This document shows, piece after piece, positions 10,201 to 18,807 of a DNA stretch of 64,000 bases (positions within the stretch are counted from its first letter, which is position 1; each line of letters begins with the position of its first letter). The translations under genes were made by a program, and so were the position numbers. Origin of the DNA: Ostreococcus mediterraneus (taxonomy: Eukaryota; Chlorophyta; Mamiellophyceae; Mamiellales; Bathycoccaceae); the NCBI GenBank assembly GCA_012295225.1, contig WMKK01000011.1:397672-461671 (forward strand), given 5' to 3'. A model generated the notes under the pieces. The model was not told the origin of the DNA and searched no databases. It was given only the letters and a program-made list of their open reading frames with translations.

Positions 10201-12067
10201 GCTCGGTGGCGGCGGCGCGCGTGGTGCAGCACTTCGCGAAGCCGTGGAAGAATCATTCGAGCGTTCGGCGATGAGCGACGTGCGACAAGAAACGCGCGAT
10301 ATGTATCCAGAATACAGCGAAACAACGTGGAAGAGCTTGCAAGTCATCGACGAAGAGAAAATCAATTACGAACTCATCGAGCTTCTCGTCGCGTACATCG
10401 CCGACGACCTCGAGGATGGAGCGGTATTAATTTTCCTTCCGGGCATGGCAGAAATCAGAACATTACACGATCGATTGCGAGCCAACTTACACGATGCAGA
10501 CGCGCGGTTTCTCCTCGTTCCGCTCCACTCCACGTTGAGCTCGGATGAACAACGGATGACGTTTAGTAAACCGCCACCCGGAGTGCGGAAAATTGTCATG
10601 GCGACGAACATTGCAGAAACATCAATCACAATTGATGACGTTGTGTTCGTTATCGATAGCGGACGCGTACGTGAGACGCAATACGATCCAGCGTCGCGCA
10701 TGTCCGCGCTCGTCACCGCGTGGTGCAGCAAGGCGAGCAGCCGACAACGTCGCGGGCGAGCGGGACGCGTGCGAGAAGGATATTGTTTCCATTTGTACAG
10801 CTCGAAGACTGAAGCCACGCTGGCAGATTTCACAACGCCAGAGATTTTACGAACGCCCCTCGATGCTTTATGCTTACAGATCAAAATTTTAGGGCTGGGC
10901 GATATTCGACAGTTCTTGTCCATGGCTATCGAACCGCCTCCCGAAGACGCGATTGCCTCCGCGCTCAAAAGCCTTTACGAACTCGACGCCGTGGACTCGA
11001 AGGATGAACTCACTGCGCTTGGACATCACTTAGCAGAGCTGCCCGTCGACGCGCGTCTCGGGAAAATGATGCTGTACGGCGCGATGTTTTCTTGCTTGGA
11101 TCCCATTCTGACTATAGCCGCTGGTGTTGGATTCCGTTCGCCGTTTATGGCTCCAATGGATAAACGCGACGAGGCGGATGCAGCAAAGCGTAAGATTGCG
11201 TCGCAAAGCAGCGACCATCTCACACTTGTCCGCGCTTACGCTGGATGGTTACACGCGAAATCAAAAGGGCGCGGTTTCGAACGGGATTATTTGTCAAAAC
11301 TATTCTTGTCCGGGCAGACGTTGAAGCAAATTTCTGAAATGCGGCAACAGTACACGGAGCTTTTGGATCAGATTGGGTTTCTTCGTTCGGGTGCTGGAAC
11401 GCTTGGTATTGTACCGCACTCGACGGAACAAGTTCCTCAACACCGCAGCGGTAGAGGTCGGTGTAACCGTCTCGAGCAAGCGCTCGCCATGGCCAGCGTA
11501 AATGCCGGGAACGAGGCGCTCGTTCGCGCCGTGATTTGCGCTGGTTTATATCCAAATGTCGCCGTGCTTAGCGCCGTTCAACAAAGCGCTGACGACCGCG
11601 GCGGGCGTAATCGATATACGTTCAACGCAAACAAAGCGACTGTACAAACGAAACATGACAAAGACGTACACTTGCACCCGACGTCCGTGTGCTATGGCGC
11701 TCCAAATTTCGACGCGCGTTTTTTGCTCTACCATGAAAAAGTACGCACGACGAAAGTCTACATCAGAGACGCCACCGCCGTGGGGTCCTACCCATTACTC
11801 CTTTTCGGTGGTAAAATCAAAATCAATCACGAACGGTCGAGCGCGGTATGCGATGGATGGATTCATTTCCGTGCCGCTCCCCGCGTCGCCGTATTATTCA
11901 AGCATCTTCGAGCCGAACTCGACGCGCTCCTCATGGAGAAAATCGCGTCACCCGCGATGGATATCTCCCATCGCGTCGACGTCGTGCGTGCCATCGTAGA
12001 AGTTTTAGATAGTGAATCTGCGGCGACGCTTGAGCGCTCAGCGCTCGCGTCATCGCCCGCGCCTTAG
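7295..12067 (+). CDS. DExH-box RNA helicase, DHX29/DHX57-like, with UBA-like and RWD domains
   Basis: 1590 aa. After a Gly/Asp-rich N-terminus come a UBA-like three-helix segment (about residues 340-375, MAIGFSRAESREML), an RWD domain (about 400-510, with the FPPGSTYP turn), and a charged linker. The helicase core has motif I GATGCGKTT near residue 766, motif II DEVHERD near 867, motif III SATVN, IVMATNIAETSIT, and RRGRAGR. It is followed by the helical HA2 region and an OB fold (YGAPNFDARFLLY, VYIRDATAVG). This order matches the DHX57/DHX29/DHX36 group, which unwinds structured RNA, in part during translation initiation. A zinc finger as in animal DHX57 was not seen. The gene is a single open frame. 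Confidence 0.9.
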   Translation: MREDADARRPANRAPRRKPLLPRRGVPTTPRTPAGAIEVLNVRVRASGQGDGDGEDAHDWVHRAPRAVGPASDGDGDGDDDNPGTVSMRGFRGFGYGTDGLGIVPGASGAAGGAGAMGGAQEVLHLTEETAEKVWDVLANCRGDDASEAPSTTKSDVEIARERLAAANLAAPIVKGEAAGLATTSGGRRRAASSVNILDELSAQERHGAVVASRAAASVDAREEAERVLRARKLRDSLLRRRVLEKGFAETRVDEALAANPEVGDTKKHALERLSAVLDWLCLRVPKDEMPDAFVRLSEASQKQRESKTELVVSGAATTHEAHVSDTRATDPYVLLLQRAMLARLMAIGFSRAESREMLESCGWIEEDAMYALLKSLQPADGDTPSMPPSQNNDNMLAERGEEAMALEAILDDKFKICETDKLWTVQVEMDDDDDGRQWNACALEVHFPPGSTYPAEAPLFVVRHDALPATVRRSVAASVAAHAHAYLGEPCVYAVIDWVRENMPTILAERGTLNDGAEKGEEGDGFNIDDGVREDAFVLTGRGAHIKRTYERLEAEQAKRDADEDERRERIEYFRAMMAEERARADIDDPPPPQHASDDNQVLDVSREDTSLESKLSRWEQEHAKRLASTAAAAAKPKKKVVPNVRKNDSKTPTGKASNWLAKQVQKAGLDRHAGDETRDETQEIDALAAAAANALSGAAPIEDDVHSAERRASASARLLELETAKVQSDKWREMQKVRAKLPAADMKVVVLDAIESSRAAVVSGATGCGKTTQVPQFIFEEAVKAGKGGETSIIITQPRRLSAIAVAERVADERCERIGDVVGYSIRLESKQSQKTRMLFCTTGILLRRLQTDPNLTGVSHVVVDEVHERDLLSDFLLVILRSLAAKRKDFHLVAMSATVNADLFKNYFESHIQAPCPVVEIPGRTFPVSEYRLEDAIEATGYVCEPDGEFALGVEQSGRGGRVFKMLGGGGARGAALREAVEESFERSAMSDVRQETRDMYPEYSETTWKSLQVIDEEKINYELIELLVAYIADDLEDGAVLIFLPGMAEIRTLHDRLRANLHDADARFLLVPLHSTLSSDEQRMTFSKPPPGVRKIVMATNIAETSITIDDVVFVIDSGRVRETQYDPASRMSALVTAWCSKASSRQRRGRAGRVREGYCFHLYSSKTEATLADFTTPEILRTPLDALCLQIKILGLGDIRQFLSMAIEPPPEDAIASALKSLYELDAVDSKDELTALGHHLAELPVDARLGKMMLYGAMFSCLDPILTIAAGVGFRSPFMAPMDKRDEADAAKRKIASQSSDHLTLVRAYAGWLHAKSKGRGFERDYLSKLFLSGQTLKQISEMRQQYTELLDQIGFLRSGAGTLGIVPHSTEQVPQHRSGRGRCNRLEQALAMASVNAGNEALVRAVICAGLYPNVAVLSAVQQSADDRGGRNRYTFNANKATVQTKHDKDVHLHPTSVCYGAPNFDARFLLYHEKVRTTKVYIRDATAVGSYPLLLFGGKIKINHERSSAVCDGWIHFRAAPRVAVLFKHLRAELDALLMEKIASPAMDISHRVDVVRAIVEVLDSESAATLERSALASSPAP

Positions 12068-12137
12068 CGTTGTGAAAAAGCGAAATGAAAAAGCGTCAAA
12101 AAACAAAAACAAAAACATCCTCACTCTTCGACGCGCG

Positions 12138-12674
12138 ATGCGTCATCGATGCGCTGTTCGCGCGTTCGCGCGTCTGTGCGAGTCTAAAACGCCTTCTCGT
12201 GACGTCAAAGCCCGAAGCACGCGCGCGTGGTCGTCAAAACCGAGCGAAGACTCTCCGGCTCGCCGCGCGGCTGAGCAAGTTGCAGCCCGTAAGCTCAACG
12301 CCAAAAGCTCGCCTCTGTTCTCCTGGACCGAAGTCGACGTAAGCAACGCCGACAGACACATCCCACGATGGCAGAACGCGGTGTTCGTCGTGTCCGTGGT
12401 GTCATTTTTTGGATATTACGGGCATAAAATGGTGTCCCAGGAGTTGGACAGGCGCGCAGCGACAGCGGCGGCCAAGGACGCGGCGCTCAAGCACGCCCGC
12501 GCCGCTGTGCGTCGCGGCGTTCGCGACGTGAATTTCGCGGCTAGTGGGGCCAACGTGATAAACGCACACCGCGAAAGCGACGATGACGACATCGACGACG
12601 ACGACCCGTTCGACGGCATGACGCCGGAAGAAATCCAAACGCTCGTCGCGAACGAGTCTGCACCGCCGCGATAG
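12138..12674 (+). CDS. Small single-span membrane protein, probably mitochondrial
   Basis: 178 aa from the ATG at 12138, about 70 bp after the helicase stop. The N-terminus (MRHRCAVRAFARLCESK) is basic with no acidic residue for 14 positions and looks like a mitochondrial leader. One hydrophobic segment (AVFVVSVVSFFGYYG, about residues 86-100) is preceded by RHIPRWQN, a pattern seen in small inner-membrane proteins. The C-terminal part is a basic helix followed by a very acidic stretch (DDDDIDDDD) and MTPEEIQTLV. No family is recognised. Tandem with the helicase and the next gene on the same strand. Confidence 0.5.
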   Translation: MRHRCAVRAFARLCESKTPSRDVKARSTRAWSSKPSEDSPARRAAEQVAARKLNAKSSPLFSWTEVDVSNADRHIPRWQNAVFVVSVVSFFGYYGHKMVSQELDRRAATAAAKDAALKHARAAVRRGVRDVNFAASGANVINAHRESDDDDIDDDDPFDGMTPEEIQTLVANESAPPR

Positions 12675-12856
12675 CCATGTTCGCACGTCGCCAGCGAAGT
12701 GCGTGTATAAATCTAGCTGAAACCATAGCGCGTGTTGTATTTGTATTCCATGTGTAGTTGTCACGCATCGGCGCAGGCGACGCGCGAACGCGACAGCCAT
12801 AAAAGGAAGCCGCGCGCGATGGATAGCGCTAGTTCACGACGCCGCTTCTCGACGCC

Positions 12857-13567
12857 ATGCCTGCACACGCGCTCGCCTCTCGCGCCGCCATCGCACGCAC
12901 TACCACCGTCACGCGCGTCTCGACGACGTCCCGTCGCGCGTCTGTGTGCGTGCGCGCCGTGGTGATGGACCCGGTGACAAAGATTTCTTTTCCTGACACA
13001 GAGCGTGGACAAGTCTGCCTAGGAGCGGGCGCGCGCACGAAGCGTGTGGCCATTTTGGACGTCAAGGTCTATGCATTGGCATTGTATGTTGACGGTGACA
13101 AGGCCAAGGCGGCCAAGGCGCTCGGGTTGTTGAAGGGGGCGTACGATAAGACGTTGCGCATCACGCTCGCGCGAGACGTCGATGGCAAAGATTTTGCGAG
13201 TGCATTAGACGAGGCTTTGGCGCCCCGACTGCGCGAGATTGCGACGAACATGGCGACAAAAGAGGATGAAAATGGGGATTTCATGGCGACCACGGCTGAG
13301 GCGGCGGAGAAGGCTGAGGAAAAGGCAAACGATGAGCTCGAAGCTTTGAGTGACGCTTTCTCTGGGATAAAGCTTAAATCGGGAACGAATGTTATCATTA
13401 CTTGGACGCCTAACGCGTCCAAGAAGGCGAGTATTGATATTGCTGGTGATGTCGTAGAGTTTGAGTCCGAGGAATTGGCATTGGCGCTTTTAGACACGTA
13501 CGTTGGAGATGCGCCAGTTTCGCCAGGCGCGCGCGATGCATTTAACAAGGGTCTCTCGGCGCTGTAA
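12857..13567 (+). CDS. Chalcone-isomerase-fold protein, plastid fatty-acid-binding (FAP) type
   Basis: 236 aa. The first ~35 residues (Ala/Ser/Thr/Arg-rich) look like a plastid leader. The body shows the chalcone isomerase fold pattern: ISFPDTERGQ, LGAGARTKRVAILDVKVYALALYVD, KTLRITLARDVDGKDFASALDEAL, and, near the end, GTNVIITW and FESEELALALLDTYVGD. In plants the FAP1-3 group has this fold, sits in the plastid stroma and binds fatty acids; it is not a true flavonoid enzyme. The residues of the isomerase active site are not evident, which fits the FAP group. Assignment to a FAP subgroup is not possible by eye. Confidence 0.8.
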   Translation: MPAHALASRAAIARTTTVTRVSTTSRRASVCVRAVVMDPVTKISFPDTERGQVCLGAGARTKRVAILDVKVYALALYVDGDKAKAAKALGLLKGAYDKTLRITLARDVDGKDFASALDEALAPRLREIATNMATKEDENGDFMATTAEAAEKAEEKANDELEALSDAFSGIKLKSGTNVIITWTPNASKKASIDIAGDVVEFESEELALALLDTYVGDAPVSPGARDAFNKGLSAL

Positions 13568-13686
13568 ACATGGCATCTTACGTGATTTGCATGCATCTAT
13601 TACTAGCTATTGAATTATAATTTCTATTTCACCATTGCTTATGATGATGACTAATACTTGTGACGAGGAGGTGAAGTGATGGACGA

Positions 13687-15285
13687 TTAATTATCGACAG
13701 CGTCGATGCACTCGGTAAGAAGCGCACTCGCCTCCTTGGGGTTCGCTCGACCGTTCGTACGCTTCATCACCTCTCCCACGAGTGCACCCATGAGCTTCGT
13801 TTTACCGCTGCGAAATAATTTCACTTCTTGTGTCATTTCACTCACCACGGCGGTGCAGATTTCACGGAGAGAGTTGTCGGCGCCGCCATCGCTCGACATT
13901 TGACCGCCACCGCATACGTCGTCGATAATTTCGCTCAAGCTACGCTCGTCGCTATTCATCAGAGCTTCCAACACCTTCTTTGCCATTCGGCCGCTTATAT
14001 CGCCATGAGCAACTCGCGAGAGGAGCTGGCCGACGCGCATCGCTGAAGCAGCGCGCGGGACGCGCGACAGTGGATCCTTGAAAGTCGCGCCGCCATCCTT
14101 ACGAGCGGCGCCAACGATTTCATTTGCAATGAAATTAGCAACGTCCNCACCCTTGGCTTCACCGCAATTTTCCATGGCGACGTCAAAGTATTTCAATGAC
14201 GTTGGGAAGGCGAGAATTGTCGTCGCTGCTGACGCAGACACACCGAGCGTCTTTGTCAAACGTTCAAACGCCGCCGCCGGAAGCTCTGGCATGCGATTGG
14301 AAATCGCCTCCACATCCGCCGTCGTGAGCACGAGCGGTGGTAAATCGGGCTCGGGCGTGAATCTGTAATCGAGAAGACTCTCCTTGCTTCGCAACACGAC
14401 TGTTTTACCGGTGTTGGTATCAAACGTTCTCGTCTGTCGCTCCACCGTGCCGCCGGCACTCAACACCTCCACGTGCCTCTTCGCTTCATACTTCACCGCC
14501 CGTACGATGCTCCGTAAACTATTCAAATTTTTAATCTCCACGCGCTCGCCAAATTTTCCCAGTTTCGCATCCTCACTCGTGCAAACGCTCACGTTGACGT
14601 CGCATCGCAACGAGCCTTCCTCCATGTTTGCGTCGCTCACATTTAAATACCTCAACATCCTCTGCATCGCCTCCACCATCGCGCTCGCATCTTCCCCACT
14701 TCGCATATCTGGTGCGCTGACAATCTCCACTAACGCCTGACCGGCACGATTCAAATCAACACGCGTCGCGTTCGTCCCGCTGACGCCGCTCGAGCCGCCG
14801 ACATCCGTGGCTCGCGAGCTCTTCCCAGTATCCATTTCAATCTGCACCCGTTCAATCCCAACATACCTCGCACCCGACTCGGCATCATCATACCCAATAC
14901 GCACGCGTCCACCGAGAGAAATTGGCTCGCGCTGCTGCGTGATTTGATACCCGTGCGGCAAGTCGGCGTAAAAGTAGTGCTTGCGATCAAAGCTCGACCG
15001 CGACTGCACCTGGCTCTCGAGCGCGAGCGCGAGCTTAATCGCGAGCGCCACCGCGGTGGCATTGAGCACGGGTAACGTCCCAGGGTGTGCGGCGTCGAAT
15101 GCGGCCACGGCGGTGTTTGGCGGCGCGCCATACGTCGATGGAGCGCCGCTGAACAGTTTACTCCGCGTCGCGAGTCTGGTATGGATTTCAACGCCAACCA
15201 CGGTCTCATACGCCGACGAGGACGACAGCGCGCGCGCGGCGTATACGTGCGTCACCCGCGCGCGCACGCATCGATGCGCGAGCAT
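13687..15285 (-). CDS. gatB: Glutamyl-tRNA(Gln) amidotransferase subunit B, organellar
   Basis: 532 aa from the ATG at 15285; a longer frame to 15399 adds an unlikely leader. GatB hallmarks are visible in order: ETVVGVEIHTRL, SKLFSG, PGTLPVLN, the HYFYADLPHGYQITQ motif, MEEGSLRCDVNVSV, GERVEIKNLNSLRSI, DYRFTPEPDLPPL, and a C-terminal YqeY-like helical tail ending in the family's GQVMK-like region (LVGEVMKRTNGRANP). GatB binds the acceptor end of Glu-tRNA(Gln) and performs its activation. One ambiguous base near 14147 leaves one residue undefined. Its partner GatC is in the same window; GatA is not. Confidence 0.95.
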   Translation of the reverse strand: MLAHRCVRARVTHVYAARALSSSSAYETVVGVEIHTRLATRSKLFSGAPSTYGAPPNTAVAAFDAAHPGTLPVLNATAVALAIKLALALESQVQSRSSFDRKHYFYADLPHGYQITQQREPISLGGRVRIGYDDAESGARYVGIERVQIEMDTGKSSRATDVGGSSGVSGTNATRVDLNRAGQALVEIVSAPDMRSGEDASAMVEAMQRMLRYLNVSDANMEEGSLRCDVNVSVCTSEDAKLGKFGERVEIKNLNSLRSIVRAVKYEAKRHVEVLSAGGTVERQTRTFDTNTGKTVVLRSKESLLDYRFTPEPDLPPLVLTTADVEAISNRMPELPAAAFERLTKTLGVSASAATTILAFPTSLKYFDVAMENCGEAKGXDVANFIANEIVGAARKDGGATFKDPLSRVPRAASAMRVGQLLSRVAHGDISGRMAKKVLEALMNSDERSLSEIIDDVCGGGQMSSDGGADNSLREICTAVVSEMTQEVKLFRSGKTKLMGALVGEVMKRTNGRANPKEASALLTECIDAVDN

Positions 15286-15471
15286 CGAATGACAAATATA
15301 TATCGCGCGCCGATGCGAGACAATCACTGAGGCGGTGGTGGTGGTTACGTTTGTCACGTTACTTTTGTCACAAATAATATCCGAATACGCGGCACACACA
15401 CGCCCGTCATCGTCGCCGCTATCATCATTCGTACATTCTTAAATCTTGAAGCGCACGCACGCACGCACGAA

Positions 15472-15951
15472 TTACGCAATCGAAATCGCCCCGCTGCTCT
15501 CGTCCACCGTAACGGCGTACGTCGCGATACCCTTTGGCTCCCCCGCGAACGGCTTCCCCACCACCGGTAACGTCGGTAAATTCGGGCACCACTCCCCTTT
15601 CGCCGCACCAGTTTTCATATCAAACGTGCTCCCATGCGCCGGGCACACGATCGAGCAATCATCGTTCACTTTCGCGCTCAACAGTTCCGTCTTCCCTTGC
15701 ATGCTCAAGCCCAAGTGCGGACACTTGTTGCTCACCGCGTACACGTCGCCCATGAACTCTTGCAACAGCACCTTGCCGTAGCCGTCGAGGTCGACGACCA
15801 CGCGCGACTTGGGCGCCGCCTTGAGCTCGCGAAGGGTCACGCCCGTGGACGCCGCGCGCGGGGTCACCGCGCGTCCGCGCGTCGGCGTCATCGACCGCCG
15901 CGTCAGCGGCATCATGGATGCGGATGCGGAAGAAAACATCGTCGTCGCCAT
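15472..15951 (-). CDS. Plastid-type Rieske [2Fe-2S] domain protein
   Basis: 159 aa from the ATG at 15951. A leader of about 35 residues (Ser/Met/Arg/Thr-rich) precedes a compact Rieske domain. Both cluster-binding boxes are present: CPHLGLSMQGK and CPAHGSTFDMKTG, giving the two Cys and two His ligands. The end (PVVGKPFAGEPKGIATYAVTVDE) completes a soluble Rieske ferredoxin-like fold with no oxygenase catalytic domain and no obvious membrane span. Such proteins carry electrons or help photosystem maintenance in plastids; the precise partner is unknown. The frame continues to 16131 but that part is Arg-rich and probably upstream sequence. Confidence 0.85.
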   Translation of the reverse strand: MATTMFSSASASMMPLTRRSMTPTRGRAVTPRAASTGVTLRELKAAPKSRVVVDLDGYGKVLLQEFMGDVYAVSNKCPHLGLSMQGKTELLSAKVNDDCSIVCPAHGSTFDMKTGAAKGEWCPNLPTLPVVGKPFAGEPKGIATYAVTVDESSGAISIA

Positions 15952-16380
15952 CGTGGTCGAGGTCACAGTCGTAGACACAGAGACAAAGAACGTCGCTGAT
16001 CGGCCGAACGAGCGTCGATTCGCGCGCGCGCGTGTGCCGCGACGCCGCCCGCGCGCGACCGCGGGACCCGTGTGAGGTATTATCACAGTGTCAAAACGGT
16101 GCCTCTGCGTTTGAAACTGTGAAAATCGCACGTCTGTCGCGCGAGCTCCGTGACATTGCGACGCCGCGCGGGGTCGTTCGATCGATCGAGCGGTAGAGTT
16201 TGGTGGTGAAAAGGTTTAGGTGTCTACGACGCGCGAGACAGGGTGTGCTATATATCGACGCGCGCGACGACGATGATGATGATGACGATGAAGATGTGCA
16301 CGCAGAGTGCCAGTGCATGCGACGCGGGACGCGGGCGCGTCGGGCATCGTCGCGCGCGCGCGGGTCAGCCGCGTCGATCA

Positions 16381-18006
16381 ATGGTTGGTGATGATTCCAT
16401 ATCGTCCATGACGCCGATGACGCCGAAGACGAGGACGAGGACGATGATGGCGACGCCGTTGGTTCCTAAGGAAGTGCTCGACGCCATTCGGGTGCCGCCC
16501 GAGGTGGTTGAGATTCGAGCGTACGTGCGTTGGGAAGAAGCGGGTATGCCGAGCGATACGACGGATGCGTGGAGACAGCGCGAGTACGATGAAGCGTTGT
16601 TGGATTTGAAGATTGAGTTATTGAGTGGAGTGACGATGAATGAGATACGGGGGAGGTATAAGTTGGAGCCGGTGGAGGGCGGGGACGCGCGCATGTTTAA
16701 TCCGGATGAAGAGTTGGCGCGAAGAGTCGCGGCGGCGGAGGCGTTGGCGAGTGGTGCGAGTAGCGGTGGTGCGCGACGTGGAGAGCGAGATGTTCGTGAT
16801 GCACGCGATGAGGCGGTGGATTTTATTGAAAGCGTGGTGTCGCGCGCGCCAATTGTGGACGCCGTCGAGGACGTCGTCATCGAGGAAGAAGACGTCGAAG
16901 AAGAAGAAGAAGACATTATCGCCGCCGCCACTGTCATCGTCGCGGATGACGAAGAGGTTGGAGAAGAAGACGTCGTTGCCATCATCAACGTTGATGACTG
17001 CAGCGCTGATGTGATTGATATGGATCAAATTATCGACGTATTCTCCGCGTTGTCTCCCGAGGAAATCGAAGACATGGAGAAGGCGATGAGCGGCACAAAC
17101 TGGTCGACGCGCGAGCAGCTCATCACCGCCATCCGCGCGGATAACGTGACCGATGACGACGATACCGACGACGAAGACGGTGTTAACGATGAGCTGCGTC
17201 GACAATTGGAATTATCTAAATCCGCGCTCGCGTCGAGCGAACAAGCGTTGGCGATGACGAAGAAGGAACTCGAAGATCTCGAAGTGGACATCGTCACACT
17301 CCAAGCGACGTCGGACAAGGCGTTGCAAGATATGAAGATCGAATGGGCCGCCGAAGTCGAGTCGCTCGAGGCGCAAATCAAGCAAGCGTCTGCGATTTCG
17401 GGTGCAAACGACGGCGACGTCGCCAAACAACACGAGGCGTTCGTCAAGAAGATTGAAGACGCCGAACGCGTCGTCGCGGCGATGACTGCGGAGAATGAAA
17501 AGTTAAAGTCTGACTTGGATGCGGCAAAGACGGCGGCAATTAGAGCGGATGCTATGCGAGAAGCGAGCGCTGAGGTGGTACTAATGCTCAAGAAGGATTT
17601 GGAATCCACCAGGGCGGAACTCAAGGATGTCAAAGCCAACGCCGTGTCTGAGGTTGAATTCGCGGCGATGAAGAAGGAACTCGACAACGCCTGGGTCGCC
17701 GCGGCCGAATTACAGGAAATGTGGGACGGTGACCGAAAGGTGATCGAACTCCTCACAAAATCCATCACCGATGAAAATGCCAAGCGGGAAGCGCGAAAGG
17801 CGATGAACATTCCAGACGCGTACAAGGGTGTGCTCTCGTGGGCTCGAAAAACCATCACGCGTCGCGCCGCCGATGTGTCATCGGTCACCGAAACCACCTT
17901 GAACACCGTTACCGCGGCGTACCAAGAGCTCGATGCGAGCACCGGTGAATTCAGCGACGATGTCATTCCGGAAGATCCTTCAGAATCTGAGTTCATGCCG
18001 CGATGA
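16381..18006 (+). CDS. Coiled-coil protein with a glucan-water-dikinase-like N-terminal segment
   Basis: 541 aa from the ATG at 16381; earlier in-frame ATGs at 16273-16291 lie in a GAT-type simple repeat. Residues about 35-95 (PPEVVEIRAYVRWEEAG, then REYDEALLDLKIELLSG, then MNEIRGRY) match the helical segment found in alpha-glucan water dikinases (GWD) between their starch-binding modules. The middle is very acidic (runs of Glu, Asp and Val). From about residue 265 to 475 there is a long heptad-rich coiled coil. The C-terminal part is basic then acidic. No kinase domain is present. A role in plastid starch metabolism or as a scaffold is an inference from the GWD-like segment only. Confidence 0.6.
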   Translation: MVGDDSISSMTPMTPKTRTRTMMATPLVPKEVLDAIRVPPEVVEIRAYVRWEEAGMPSDTTDAWRQREYDEALLDLKIELLSGVTMNEIRGRYKLEPVEGGDARMFNPDEELARRVAAAEALASGASSGGARRGERDVRDARDEAVDFIESVVSRAPIVDAVEDVVIEEEDVEEEEEDIIAAATVIVADDEEVGEEDVVAIINVDDCSADVIDMDQIIDVFSALSPEEIEDMEKAMSGTNWSTREQLITAIRADNVTDDDDTDDEDGVNDELRRQLELSKSALASSEQALAMTKKELEDLEVDIVTLQATSDKALQDMKIEWAAEVESLEAQIKQASAISGANDGDVAKQHEAFVKKIEDAERVVAAMTAENEKLKSDLDAAKTAAIRADAMREASAEVVLMLKKDLESTRAELKDVKANAVSEVEFAAMKKELDNAWVAAAELQEMWDGDRKVIELLTKSITDENAKREARKAMNIPDAYKGVLSWARKTITRRAADVSSVTETTLNTVTAAYQELDASTGEFSDDVIPEDPSESEFMPR

Positions 18007-18177
18007 TGACAATCAACGCCATTTTTGTCAATTTTCTGAAACGAAAAGAAACAACAGTTTTGATGATGTAGTAGTACCAACACACGCACGCTGTAAAGCA
18101 CACACACACACAATCAAGTGGATCATTCGTCTATTTTACACTACTACGCTAACGGTCTATGCACCTGACTAAACACG

Positions 18178-18807
18178 CTACACCCAAATCGTCGCAAACG
18201 CTTCTCGCGCGCACCGCGCCTTGGCCACCGCGCGCGAGTCAAACCCGCACGCCTTCGCGATGGCATCCGCCAACATTTGCCGCCCTTCCGCCGTATTCTC
18301 ATCAAATCCATTCAAAGACGTGCTCTCCAGCCCTCGTCGCACCGCGCTCGTGGGTATCGGCACGGGCGCGACGACCGTCGTCGTAGAAACGCCTCGAGCC
18401 GCGGCTCCATCCCCCTCCGTCGTCGTCCCATCCATCGCACATACCCCATCTTGCCCTTCCTCCTTCAACCGCGCATTAATATACGCAATCTCCGTCGCAT
18501 TCTCACGCTTGTATTCCGCCAACACTCGCTCCGTGGCGCTCACGTCTATGCCCTCCGACAGGTTAAAGATCAGCTCCTCCACGCGTTCGAGGTAGTCGTT
18601 ATACGCCTTGAGCGTCTCGAAATCCCCTTGGCGCTTGTTGAATATCGCCAACACGCGCGCGCGGGCGCGCAGAGACTTTGTTAAGCTATCCATGCCGCCC
18701 GTCGTCCGTGCGCGTGCGACGGCGGCGATGCGGGCGCGCGTCGCCGACTGGCGTCGCGGCGCCGGCTGAAACGCGACATCACTCGTCGGCGCAAAGCGTG
18801 CATCCAT
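18178..18807 (-). CDS. MAT1: MAT1-like CDK-activating-kinase assembly factor lacking the RING finger
   Basis: 209 aa. Residues about 48-115 match the core of MAT1, the third subunit of the CDK7-cyclin H complex of TFIIH: RARVLAIFNKRQGDF, KAYNDYLERVEELIFNL and EYKRENATEIAYIN. The C-terminus (CGFDSRAV...REAFATIWV) also matches the MAT1 end that binds CDK7-cyclin H. Animal, fungal and plant MAT1 begin with a C3HC4 RING of ~65 residues; here the start ATG at 18807 leaves only about 47 Arg/Ala-rich residues, with no Cys pattern. The frame does run on to 19245, but that part is antisense to the zinc finger gene and shows no RING spacing. Its start codon overlaps that of the opposite gene. Confidence 0.8.
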   Translation of the reverse strand: MDARFAPTSDVAFQPAPRRQSATRARIAAVARARTTGGMDSLTKSLRARARVLAIFNKRQGDFETLKAYNDYLERVEELIFNLSEGIDVSATERVLAEYKRENATEIAYINARLKEEGQDGVCAMDGTTTEGDGAAARGVSTTTVVAPVPIPTSAVRRGLESTSLNGFDENTAEGRQMLADAIAKACGFDSRAVAKARCAREAFATIWV

